The translations under genes and the position numbers were made by a program. DNA of 11,117 bases from Candidatus Methylomirabilota bacterium (GTDB lineage: Bacteria > Methylomirabilota > Methylomirabilia > Methylomirabilales > 2-02-FULL-66-22), in assembly GCA_016209725.1 (NCBI GenBank), contig JACQVO010000053.1, positions 1-11,117 of the forward strand, given 5' to 3'. Shown here one piece after another: positions 1-5,766 of the stretch. How positions within the stretch are numbered: the stretch's first letter is position 1; each line of letters opens with the position of its first letter. A model generated the notes under the pieces. It was not told where the DNA came from. It made no database searches and was given only the letters and a program-made list of their open reading frames with translations.

Positions 1-198
1 CTTTCCGGCGACCACCCGGCCATCGCCCGGTGGCGGCGCAAGGAAGCGATCCGCCGGACCCGCGAGCGGCGCCCGGACCTGCTGGCCCGCGCGGAGCTGT
101 CCGAGCTGGACCGGGACCTCCTGGCGGAGCTCGAAGCCGAAAACGCCTCGGCACACGAGGCGTCAATGCAAAAGGTCAAACCGACAACCGACAACTGA
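1..198 (+). CDS. trmD: tRNA (guanine(37)-N1)-methyltransferase TrmD, C-terminal end (partial)
   Basis: Reading frame 1 is open from the window edge to TGA at 196-198 and gives 65 residues beginning LSGDHPAIARWRRKEAIRR. This matches the C-terminal helical region of TrmD, where 'LSGxHxxIxxWRRxxxLxRT..RRPDLL' is conserved. TrmD is an SPOUT-class enzyme that uses S-adenosylmethionine to methylate G37 next to the anticodon of tRNAs reading CNN codons, which prevents +1 frameshifting. It acts as a knotted dimer in the cytoplasm. The rplS gene follows about 100 nt downstream, the classical order of this operon. The last ten or so codons (MQKVKPTTDN) do not look like TrmD and are made of a low-complexity CCGACAAC/AACTGAAAAC repeat that also supplies the stop codon. 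The N-terminal, AdoMet-binding part lies outside the window. Confidence 0.9.
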   Translation, partial: LSGDHPAIARWRRKEAIRRTRERRPDLLARAELSELDRDLLAELEAENASAHEASMQKVKPTTDN

Positions 199-230
199 AA
201 ACCGAAAACAAATTGGAGTTGTCAGTTTTT

Positions 231-285
231 TCCGCCAGAGGCGGATCGGTTTGAAACTGTCAGTTGATCCGCCCCCGAGGGCGGA
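231..285 (+). repeat. Twin hairpins tccgcc(n)ggcgga in the trmD-rplS spacer
   Basis: Two perfect stem-loops lie in a row: 231-245 (6-bp stem TCCGCC/GGCGGA, loop AGA) and 268-285 (7-bp stem TCCGCCC/GGGCGGA, loop CCGA). Each is preceded by TGTCAGTT (220-227 and 258-265), so the spacer looks like a diverged tandem duplication with a period of about 37-38 nt. The second hairpin ends 14 nt before the rplS start and overlaps the region that would carry its ribosome binding site. It could be a repeat element, an mRNA-processing or attenuation structure, or both. No U-tract follows, so it is not a normal intrinsic terminator. Confidence 0.6.
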
Positions 286-299
286 CAAGGGGGCGAGCG

Positions 300-647
300 A
301 TGTCACTCATTCAGGCGGTGGAGGAGCAACACCTGCGCCAGGGGCTCCCGGCGTTCAGGCCGGGGGACACGGTCAAGGTTCAGGTGAAGGTGGTCGAGGG
401 CGACAAGGAGCGGTTGCAGGCCTTCGAGGGGGTCTGCATCCGGCGGCGGGGCGGCGGGCTCAGCGCCACCTTCACGGTGCGCAAGGTGACCTACGGCGTG
501 GGGGTGGAGCGGACCTTTCCCCTGCATGCGCCGAGCATTGACCGGATCGAGATCTTGCGGCAGGGGCGCGTGCGCCGGGCAAAGCTGTACTACCTGCGAA
601 AGCTGAGGGGGAAGGCGGCGCGCATCAAAGAGCGCCGGACGCAGTAG
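300..647 (+). CDS. rplS: 50S ribosomal protein L19
   Basis: The 115-residue product begins MSLIQAVEEQHLRQGLPAF and shows the full L19 pattern: a short N-terminal helix, FRPGDTVKVQVKVVEGDKER, LQAFEGVCIRRRGGG, the core 'FTVRKVTYGVGVERTFPLHAP' region, SIDRIEILRQGRVRRAKLYYLR and a basic tail. Length is normal for the family (about 115-120). L19 sits at the 30S-50S interface near bridges B6/B8. An in-frame TTG at 264 would add 12 residues (MIRPRGRTRGRA), but those come from the hairpin repeat. The ATG at 300 gives the usual L19 N terminus and has a G-rich ribosome-binding stretch (AAGGGGGCGAG) just before it. It lies between trmD and rnhB in the standard order and is presumably cotranscribed with them. 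Confidence 0.97.
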   Translation: MSLIQAVEEQHLRQGLPAFRPGDTVKVQVKVVEGDKERLQAFEGVCIRRRGGGLSATFTVRKVTYGVGVERTFPLHAPSIDRIEILRQGRVRRAKLYYLRKLRGKAARIKERRTQ

Positions 648-671
648 TTGCCGAGGGCGGGACACTTCCCC

Positions 672-1394
672 ATGGCCAGATCCCCGATCGGAGACCACGC
701 CCAGGGAGGGGGCCCCGGGCCGGGGAGGCGCGGGCGATCCTCGCCGTGCCATCCCGAATGGGGGGAGCTGGGATCCGGCCTTTGGGGTGTCGAGGCGGTC
801 ACCGGCCTGCGGGTGGCGGGCGTGGACGAGGTTGGCCGGGGGAGCCTCGCCGGCCCGGTCGTCACGGCTGCAGTGATCCTCTCACCCGGGGTGGCCGTTC
901 CGGGCCTGACGGACAGCAAGCTGCTGAGCCCCGCGGCCCGCGCTCGGCTCGCGGAGACGATCCGGGGCGTCGCCACGGCCTGGGCGCTGGCCTCCGTGGA
1001 GGCGGCGGAGATCGATGCCACGGACATCCTGCGGGCGACTCTCAGGGCCATGGCGGTGGCCGTGGGGCAGCTCTCACCACAGCCCCAATTGGTATTGGTG
1101 GATGGGGCGATCCTTCCGGCGCTTTCAGTCCCGGCGCGTGCCGTAGTCCACGGGGACCGGCGCGTGCCAGGCATCTCGGCGGCATCCATCCTGGCAAAGG
1201 TGGCCCGGGACCGCATCATGGAGGAGTGGGCGGTCCAGTTCCCCGACTACGGATTCGCGAAACACAAGGGATACGGGACAGCCGCCCATCGGGCCGCCAT
1301 CGCCCGGTACGGGCCGTCGCCCATCCATCGGCGGACCTTCGCCGGCGTCCGCGAGCACGCGGGGGAGGCGGTCCGACAGGCGCGCCTGTGGTGA
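672..1394 (+). CDS. rnhB: Ribonuclease HII
   Basis: The 240-residue frame carries all RNase HII hallmarks. VAGVDEVGRGSLAGPVV (about 48-64) holds catalytic D52 and E53, LTDSKLLSP the conserved DSK block, LVLVDGAILP holds D144, and ISAASILAKVARDRIME holds D180, followed by YGFAKHKGYGTAAHRAAI. The enzyme cuts the RNA strand of RNA/DNA hybrids with Mg2+ or Mn2+ and starts removal of misincorporated ribonucleotides. The start is uncertain. ATG 672 has no good Shine-Dalgarno sequence, and residues 1-40 are Gly/Pro/Arg-rich and not family-like. A TTG at 648, directly after the rplS stop, is also in frame, and translational coupling from rplS is possible. The stop overlaps the GTG start of yraN by four bases (GTGA). 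Confidence 0.93.
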   Translation: MARSPIGDHAQGGGPGPGRRGRSSPCHPEWGELGSGLWGVEAVTGLRVAGVDEVGRGSLAGPVVTAAVILSPGVAVPGLTDSKLLSPAARARLAETIRGVATAWALASVEAAEIDATDILRATLRAMAVAVGQLSPQPQLVLVDGAILPALSVPARAVVHGDRRVPGISAASILAKVARDRIMEEWAVQFPDYGFAKHKGYGTAAHRAAIARYGPSPIHRRTFAGVREHAGEAVRQARLW

Positions 1395-1777
1395 AGGATC
1401 GCCGGAAGGCCCTGGGGCGCCAGGGCGAGGCGGCCGCGCGGGCCTTCCTGGAGCGCCGGGGGATCCGGATCCTCGCCGAAAACTTCACCTGCCCGGCCGG
1501 CGAGCTTGACTTGGTCGGCCGAGAGCGGGGCACGCTGGTTTTCATCGAGGTGAAGACCCGGACCTCCGACGCCTTCGGACCCCCTCACCTGGCCGTCCAC
1601 CGCAAGAAGCAGCGGCAGATCGTCCGGGCCGCGCAGTGGTACCTGGCCGAGCAGCGGAGGCCGGACGTGGCTTGCCGGTTCGACGTGCTGGCGGTGACCT
1701 TGCCTCAGGATGGCGGGGCTCCACGAATCGAGTGGGTGAAGGACGCCTTCCCGGCGGAGGGGCAGGAGGTCTGGTAA
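1391..1777 (+). CDS. yraN: UPF0102 / YraN family endonuclease-like protein
   Basis: The 128-residue product begins with GTG at 1391, which overlaps the rnhB stop (GTGA at 1391-1394), a usual sign of translational coupling. It matches the YraN family along its whole length: LGRQGEAAARAFLERRGIRI, then ILAENFTCPAGELDLVGRE, then TLVFIEVKTRTSDAFG, and a C-terminal CRFDVLAVTL block. The E-LDLV...FIEVKTR pattern is the PD-(D/E)XK (Holliday-junction-resolvase-like) nuclease core, with Glu-Leu-Asp, Glu and Lys as candidate metal and catalytic residues. The in vivo function of the family is not firmly established. The neighbourhood (rnhB upstream, comM downstream) fits a role in DNA metabolism or natural transformation. 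The length is normal. Confidence 0.93.
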   Translation: MKDRRKALGRQGEAAARAFLERRGIRILAENFTCPAGELDLVGRERGTLVFIEVKTRTSDAFGPPHLAVHRKKQRQIVRAAQWYLAEQRRPDVACRFDVLAVTLPQDGGAPRIEWVKDAFPAEGQEVW

Positions 1778-1795
1778 TCGCGGGGGCGGCCACGG

Positions 1796-1837
1796 GGACA
1801 GAAGGCGGGCTGGGATCTCGTTGCCTTCCGCCTGTCC
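1796..1837 (+). other. Imperfect hairpin after yraN (possible operon-end structure)
   Basis: GGACA (1796-1800) and GGCGG (1804-1808) pair with CCGCC (1828-1832) and TGTCC (1833-1837), leaving a 3-nt bulge and a 19-nt loop. It lies in the 150-nt gap between yraN and the PilZ gene. No T-run follows, so Rho-independent termination is doubtful; it may stabilise the 3' end of the trmD-yraN transcript. The rest of the gap holds no recognisable gene. Confidence 0.3.
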
Positions 1838-1927
1838 AGGCTCTACCGCCAGGACGCGACTCCATGAGGTTCGCCTTGAGGAGTTCACGGTCGCCGCTGA
1901 ACCTCGCACGGTAAGGGAGGCCTCATC

Positions 1928-2599
1928 GTGGCCCACGGGCAAGCAAACCGGCTGTTCCCGCGGTACTCCATCCAGCTCCCGCTCCTCCACAAGACAAAAG
2001 CTCCCGCATGTATCCGGGCCGGGGTGGGCTGGACCCGCAACCTGAGCGAAGGCGGCGCCTGCGTGGAACTGGCAGAGCGCCTGCAACCTCGGGTCCTGCT
2101 GCATGTCCTCCTGCGGACGGATCGGGGAGCCATCGAGCTTGAGGCCGAGGTGGCCTGGGCCAGCGAGGCCGCTGCTGAAGGTGGCGGCATCCTCCACGGA
2201 TTGACCTTTGCCCGGATCGCCCCGGACCAGCTTCAGGCCCTCCAGACCCTGATCGTTTCCAAGGGGCAGGTGCAGCTCGCCGGCGTCCGGCTTCCGCTGG
2301 AGATTGCCGTCGCGTGTCAGCCCAAGGGGAAATCCGGCCAGGCGCTCCGCGGATTGACCGGAGACATCAGTCGGGCTGGGCTCCTGCTCCTGCTGCCAGA
2401 AGTTCTTCCGCCGGGATCGGCGCTGGACATCATCCTGCACACGCCCAAAGGACCGCTGGCGGCGGAAGGCGTGGTCGCCTGGGTGGAGCCCCCTGCAGGC
2501 CGCGCGGTTGGGCCCCCATACCGGCACGGCCTGCGGTTCACCTACCTCGGCTGGTCCACCTCGTTGTCCCTGGGCTTGTGCCTGACTGAGGCGGCATAG
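1928..2599 (+). CDS. Tandem PilZ-domain protein (putative c-di-GMP receptor)
   Basis: The start is GTG at 1928, chosen because GGGAGG (1915-1920) sits 7 nt upstream. The 223-residue product looks like two PilZ beta-barrels in a row. The first has RLFPR (residues 8-12, the RxxxR motif) and TRNLSEGGACVEL (NxSxGG at 38-43), then alternating strands ending ILHGLTFARI. The second (about 119-207) repeats the pattern with GDISRAGLLLLL (DxSxxG at 146-151) and YRHGLRFTYLG, but I see no RxxxR before it. In known PilZ proteins RxxxR and D/NxSxxG together bind cyclic di-GMP. The first domain therefore looks binding-competent and the second may be structural. No signal peptide or membrane segment is visible, so it is probably a cytoplasmic adaptor for motility or surface behaviour. 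It is separated by gaps from yraN and comM, so its partners are unknown. Confidence 0.75.
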   Translation: MAHGQANRLFPRYSIQLPLLHKTKAPACIRAGVGWTRNLSEGGACVELAERLQPRVLLHVLLRTDRGAIELEAEVAWASEAAAEGGGILHGLTFARIAPDQLQALQTLIVSKGQVQLAGVRLPLEIAVACQPKGKSGQALRGLTGDISRAGLLLLLPEVLPPGSALDIILHTPKGPLAAEGVVAWVEPPAGRAVGPPYRHGLRFTYLGWSTSLSLGLCLTEAA

Positions 2600-2617
2600 C
2601 TTTTCGGCATAGCTTTT
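2592..2617 (+). repeat. 13-bp perfect tandem duplication at the end of the PilZ gene
   Basis: CGGCATAGCTTTT occurs twice in direct succession (2592-2604 and 2605-2617). The first copy contains the TAG stop codon of the PilZ gene (2597-2599), and the second ends 3 nt before the candidate -35 box of comM. It looks like a recent slippage or duplication event. Confidence 0.85.
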
Positions 2618-2620
2618 CGA

Positions 2621-2649
2621 TTGACGCCACCGTCGCGCTGTGCTAACAG
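2621..2649 (+). promoter_or_regulatory. Candidate sigma-70 promoter of comM
   Basis: TTGACG (2621-2626), a 17-nt spacer, then TAACAG (2644-2649) preceded by TGC (extended -10 type). The -35 is strong and the -10 weak, compensated by the TG. Predicted transcription start is near 2656, giving a leader of about 45 nt before ATG 2700. The position between two separate genes supports it. Confidence 0.45.
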
Positions 2650-2699
2650 ACCCCCCGACTCCGCTCGCGAATCCCCTCGCCTGACTCCGGAGAGGGGCC

Positions 2700-4232
2700 A
2701 TGCTGGCCAAGGTCCTCAGCAGCGCAGTCCTCGGGGTGGATGCCTACCTGGTGGATGTCGAGGTAGACATCGCCCTCGGCCTGCCCACCTTCAACACGGT
2801 CGGCCTGCCGGACGTGGCGGTCAAGGAAAGCCGCGACCGGGTCAAGGCGGCCATCAAGAACTCCGGCTTCGAGTTTCCCGCCAAGCGCATCACCGTCAAC
2901 CTGGCCCCGGCCGACATCAAGAAAGAGGGCGTGGCCTTCGATCTGCCGACCGCCGTCGGAATCCTGGCGGCCCTGGAGCTGGTTCGCCCGGATCGGCTGG
3001 CCCGGCTGGCGATCCTGGGGGAACTCTCGCTGGACGGGGCCGTGCGGCCGATCCGCGGGGCCCTGTCCATGGCGGTCACGGCCAAAGACGCGAAGCTGGA
3101 GGGGGTGATTGTCCCCCTCGAGAACGCCCCCGAGGCCGCCGTGGTCGAGGGCCTCGCCGTCTTTGGCGTGGAGAGCCTCTTGCAGACCGTCGCCATCCTG
3201 AATGGGGAGCTCCAGCCACTTCCCACCCGGGTTGACTTGGACGCGGCCTTCGCCGAGTCGGCGGAGTATCCGGTGGATTTCACCGACGTGAAGGGGCAGG
3301 AGCATGCCAAGCGCGCCCTGGAAGTGGCGGCGGCCGGAGGGCACAACATCCTGCTCATCGGGCCGCCGGGGTCAGGGAAGACCATGCTGGCCCGGCGCCT
3401 GCCCACCATCCTGCCGAACCTGTCCCTGGAGGAGGCCATCTCCACGACCAAGGTGCATTCGATCTGCGGGCTCTTGCCGCCGCGCCTGGCGCTCCTGGCC
3501 ACCCGGCCCTTCCGGGCGCCGCATCACACGATCTCCGACGCGGGCCTCATCGGGGGCGGAAACATCCCGCGCCCGGGAGAGGTCAGCCTGTCCCATCATG
3601 GGGTGTTATTCCTAGACGAGTTGCCCGAGTTCAAGCGGCACGTCCTGGAGGTGCTGCGACAACCGCTGGAAGACGGCCAGGTGACGATCGCCCGGGCCCT
3701 GTCAACCCTGACCTATCCGGCCCGCTTCATGCTGGCCGCCGCCATGAATCCGTGCCCGTGCGGCTATGCCACGGACCCCACGAAGGAATGCTCGTGCACG
3801 CCGCTCCAGATCCAGCGGTACCTTGCCCGGATCTCGGGCCCGCTCTTGGACCGGATTGACATCCACATTGATGTCCCGCCCCTGAAGCGCCGGGAGTTGA
3901 CCGGCGAGCCGTCGAGCGAGCCGTCAGCCGCCATCCGGGAGCGCGTGCGCCGCGCGCGCCAGATCCAGCAGGACCGCTTCCGGCGGAGCAAGGTCTACTG
4001 CAACGCCCACATGGCTCCGCGGCAGATTCGCAAGTACTGCCAGGTGGAAGGCGAGGCGCGGAGTCTCTTGGAGACGGCCATGGACCGCCTGGGCCTGTCG
4101 GCGCGGGCCTACGACCGCATTCTGAAGGTCGCCCGGACGAGCGCCGACCTGGAAGTCGCCGAGGTCATTCAACCCGAACAGATCGCCGAGGCTATCCAGT
4201 ATCGGTCATTGGACCGCACGTCCCGACGATGA
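2700..4232 (+). CDS. comM: ComM/YifB-type AAA+ helicase (Mg-chelatase-like ATPase)
   Basis: The 510-residue product is a full-length YifB/ComM family member. The N-terminal LonC-like domain opens MLAKVLSSAVLGVDAYLVDV and contains GLPTFNTVGLPDVAVKESRDR and ITVNLAPADIKKEG. The Mg-chelatase-type AAA+ core has Walker A GPPGSGKT (221-228), HHTISDAGLIGGG (275-287), Walker B VLFLDE (302-307), a four-cysteine motif C352/C354/C364/C366 likely to bind zinc, and DRID (R385, arginine-finger region). The C-terminal domain ends with LSARAYDRILKVARTSADL. ComM of naturally transformable bacteria is a hexameric helicase that drives branch migration during integration of transforming DNA; the family is also common in species not known to be competent. 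ATG 2700 is preceded by GGAGAGGGG. It has its own candidate promoter and no close downstream gene, so it is probably monocistronic. Confidence 0.96.
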   Translation: MLAKVLSSAVLGVDAYLVDVEVDIALGLPTFNTVGLPDVAVKESRDRVKAAIKNSGFEFPAKRITVNLAPADIKKEGVAFDLPTAVGILAALELVRPDRLARLAILGELSLDGAVRPIRGALSMAVTAKDAKLEGVIVPLENAPEAAVVEGLAVFGVESLLQTVAILNGELQPLPTRVDLDAAFAESAEYPVDFTDVKGQEHAKRALEVAAAGGHNILLIGPPGSGKTMLARRLPTILPNLSLEEAISTTKVHSICGLLPPRLALLATRPFRAPHHTISDAGLIGGGNIPRPGEVSLSHHGVLFLDELPEFKRHVLEVLRQPLEDGQVTIARALSTLTYPARFMLAAAMNPCPCGYATDPTKECSCTPLQIQRYLARISGPLLDRIDIHIDVPPLKRRELTGEPSSEPSAAIRERVRRARQIQQDRFRRSKVYCNAHMAPRQIRKYCQVEGEARSLLETAMDRLGLSARAYDRILKVARTSADLEVAEVIQPEQIAEAIQYRSLDRTSRR

Positions 4233-4287
4233 GGTTGCCGGACGTGGGATTCCTAGCGTACTGACTCAGAAATGGCTTCACAGGGAG

Positions 4288-4408
4288 CCCGTTCGGGCTG
4301 AGCTTGTCGAAGCCCGGATTCCGCACCCTTCGACAGGCCTGCCCTGAGCGGCGTTGTGCCCTTCGACTGGCTCAGGGCGAACGAAGTCGAAGGGCTCAGG
4401 GTGAACGG
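4288..4408 (+). repeat. Cluster of REP-like palindromic repeats (TTCGACAGGCTCAGGGCGAACGG type)
   Basis: Four related copies occur in both orientations: 4288-4317 (CCCGTTCGGGCTGAGCTTGTC..., inverted), 4326-4351 (CCCTTCGACAGGCCTGCCCT..., diverged), 4358-4383 (CCCTTCGACTGGCTCAGGGC...) and 4386-4408 (GTCGAAGGGCTCAGGGTGAA...). GCCCTTCGACT (4358-4368) and AGTCGAAGGGC (4385-4395) form a perfect 11-bp stem with a 16-nt loop. GGCTCAGGG(C/T)GAACG is also a direct repeat (4369-4383, 4393-4407). Such elements are widely seen between genes of environmental bacteria. The position between comM and the next gene fits a bidirectional 3'-end hairpin or a dispersed repeat mobilised by a RAYT-type transposase. 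No transposase is present here. Confidence 0.8.
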
Positions 4409-4445
4409 AATGGTAAAGGAATTTGGGAATCATTACACCAGCGTA

Positions 4446-4528
4446 GGGCGGTGAAGGCGCCGGTCCTGGCGAAGATCTGATCTCCAGGACGAACCGGTAC
4501 TCTCCACAGACTTCCGCCAGAAAGGAGG
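4446..4528 (+). promoter_or_regulatory. Potential structured leader and Shine-Dalgarno of the ACT-domain gene
   Basis: An inner perfect stem GTCCTGG (4463-4469)/CCAGGAC (4484-4490) encloses a 14-nt loop. An outer helix can form between GGCG..GAAG (4447-4456, 2-nt bulge) and CTTCCGCC (4511-4518). The Shine-Dalgarno sequence AAAGGAGG (4521-4528) begins 2 nt after the outer helix and 7 nt before ATG 4536. The pairing was read by eye; it resembles no riboswitch class I know. It may control translation of the ACT protein. Confidence 0.35.
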
Positions 4529-4535
4529 ACCACCC

Positions 4536-4925
4536 ATGCCGAAAGTCACGCAGCTCGTCCTGAACCTGCAGAGCAAGCCCGGCGTGCTGGCGAACCTGGC
4601 CTCAGTCCTGGGCAGGGCGGGGGTGAACATCGAAGGGGTGTGCGGTGCCGAGACGGCCGGCCGGGGAAAGATTCGCCTCCTGGTCTCTGACGCAACCAAG
4701 GCGGAGACTGCGTTGAAGGCTGCCAGGATCCGCTGCGGTCGCGAGGAGGCGGTCACCATCTCCCTGGAAAATCGGCCCGGCGCCCTGGCCGAGGCGGCCC
4801 AGAAGCTCACCCAGGCCAAGGTCAACATCAAGTGCGTGTACGCCACGACGGCTGGGGCTGGGCCGGTGGCGGTCGTTCTCACCGTTTCGAGCGTTCCAAA
4901 GGCCATGGCCGCTCTGGGCGGGTAG
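4536..4925 (+). CDS. Tandem ACT-domain protein
   Basis: The 129-residue product consists of two ACT domains. The first starts TQLVLNLQSKPGVLANLASVLGRAGVNIEGVC (about 5-36). The second starts AVTISLENRPGALAEAAQKLTQAKVNIKCVYA (about 72-103). Each shows the strand-(P)GxLA-helix-NI-strand pattern that normally binds small effectors, mostly amino acids, at dimer interfaces. No catalytic domain is attached. Free-standing tandem ACT proteins of this size are usually thought to be amino-acid sensors or regulatory partners, but few have a known function. The start is fixed by AAAGGAGG 7 nt upstream of ATG 4536. The gene stands alone: a REP cluster and a folded leader lie upstream, and a gap of more than 800 nt lies downstream. 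No biosynthetic gene nearby suggests which amino acid it senses. Confidence 0.85.
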   Translation: MPKVTQLVLNLQSKPGVLANLASVLGRAGVNIEGVCGAETAGRGKIRLLVSDATKAETALKAARIRCGREEAVTISLENRPGALAEAAQKLTQAKVNIKCVYATTAGAGPVAVVLTVSSVPKAMAALGG

Positions 4926-5275
4926 TCTCCGGATCCTCCTCGAGGACACAAGCGGCGGGGCGGCCGTCCGGTCGCCCCCCTCTACCTTCAAGAGCCCCCT
5001 GGCTTTCGCGTCGGTCCTTCGAGCAGGCAGGGGACCTCTGCCTGACGGCCGCTCTTGCCTCTTGTATATCCGCAGAGAGAGCCCCACGTATCTGGACGGC
5101 TACCGCGTCTCATCTCTATCCTCCACCTCACCTCACGGTTCGCTGCCCCGCAGCCCTCCGGGCATCGAGGGGTCGGGAATTCCTGCCTGGGCGGCTTCCC
5201 GATTTCCGGTGTCCTCCCCTGTCCGCCGAGCCGAATGAGGAGTATGCGAATCGCCGTAGGCGATGCAAGAGGCAA
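4926..5275. other. Gap without a recognisable gene after the ACT gene
   Basis: No frame here has protein-like composition or family similarity that I recognise. The visible structures are hairpins. GGGGCG (4957-4962) pairs with CGCCCC (4973-4978), a GC-rich stem shortly after the ACT stop. CAGGCAG (5024-5030) pairs perfectly with CTGCCTG (5038-5044). Neither is followed by a clear T-run, so they are at best weak terminators. The sequence is C-rich on the + strand and could be the remains of a lost gene. Confidence 0.4.
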
Positions 5276-5336
5276 TGGGACATCCCTGTTCCCAGGTGGG
5301 ACACTACCGGCCTTCTCTGAGGCGATTGGGTCCCAA
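5276..5336 (+). promoter_or_regulatory. TGGGA/TCCCA inverted repeats, candidate enhancer-binding-protein sites
   Basis: TGGGA-N9-TCCCA spans 5276-5294, TGGGACA recurs at 5297-5303 (exactly 21 bp, two helical turns, from the first TGGGACA), and the palindrome TTGGGTCCCAA lies at 5326-5336. The first site is centred about 175 bp upstream of the transcription start expected from the sigma-54 promoter at 5434-5449, a usual distance for activator sites. The identity of the activator is unknown. Confidence 0.4.
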
Positions 5337-5433
5337 GAATCCTGAATGTCTTGAGGCACAATCGAAACCAGTGATGTGGTTTCCACCCAGAAAAATCAAG
5401 GAGTTTCTTTCGTCCACGTGCCTCCCCAACCTC

Positions 5434-5449
5434 TGGCACTCTCGTTGCT
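5434..5449 (+). promoter_or_regulatory. Sigma-54 (RpoN) -24/-12 promoter
   Basis: TGGCACTCTCGTTGCT matches the sigma-54 consensus TGGCACG-N4-TTGC(A/T) with only the seventh base differing and with the required GG-to-GC spacing (GG 5435-5436, GC 5447-5448). Expected start of transcription is near 5460. The first convincing gene downstream is the small membrane protein at 5767, so the leader would be about 300 nt. It lies in an intergenic stretch and on the coding strand of all neighbours, which supports it over a chance match. Confidence 0.6.
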
Positions 5450-5766
5450 CCAACGAGTCATGACCAGTGTGCGGCTGCTTCCCAGGGAGGATTCAGACTC
5501 CTGGTTCGTAGCGGTGCTGGTATCCGGCTCCGGGGAAGCTACAGGTTTGAATCAGCGGGAGGGGTTCTCCGTTTGATTGCCGCGCGATCCTCCCGGAAGC
5601 TCCCTTCTTGTGGGAAGGGTGGTCCTGAGGGTAACGGGTCATCTGGGTTTGGCGACAGCGAGACGTGATAGCAGGTTGGATCCTAAGAGGGGAAGGAGGC
5701 GTGAGGCGGGGTGCGGACAGCCTGTACACAGTGTCCTGACTTGTCGGGAAGAAGGGGGTGACCATC
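5450..5766 (+). other. Long untranslated leader with hairpins, upstream of the small membrane protein
   Basis: I see no credible gene in this stretch. It holds several stems on the + strand: CCAG-G-GAG/CTCCTGG (about 5483-5505, one bulge), CGGGAGG (5556-5562)/CCTCCCG (5589-5595) with a 26-nt loop, and CCCTTC (5602-5607)/GAAGGG (5614-5619) with a 6-nt loop. It would be the 5' leader of a transcript from the sigma-54 promoter. I do not recognise a riboswitch class. Confidence 0.35.

Noticed and set aside
1247..2710. 487-codon minus-strand frame opposite yraN and the PilZ gene
   Set aside because: It is the shadow of two well-supported + strand genes, with no recognisable domain or ribosome binding site.
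4288..4408. CRISPR array
   Set aside because: The repeats are in mixed orientation, unequal in length and lack regular spacers; no cas genes are present.
4832..5320. 162-codon + strand frame overlapping the end of the ACT gene
   Set aside because: It begins inside the ACT gene in another frame and gives a Ser/Arg/Pro-rich translation without family similarity or a ribosome binding site.
5480..5560. tRNA-like pieces (AGGA-TTCAGAC-TCCT stem-loop and GGTTTGAATC)
   Set aside because: The T-arm-like segment has no pairing stem and there is no acceptor stem, so a tRNA cannot be folded.
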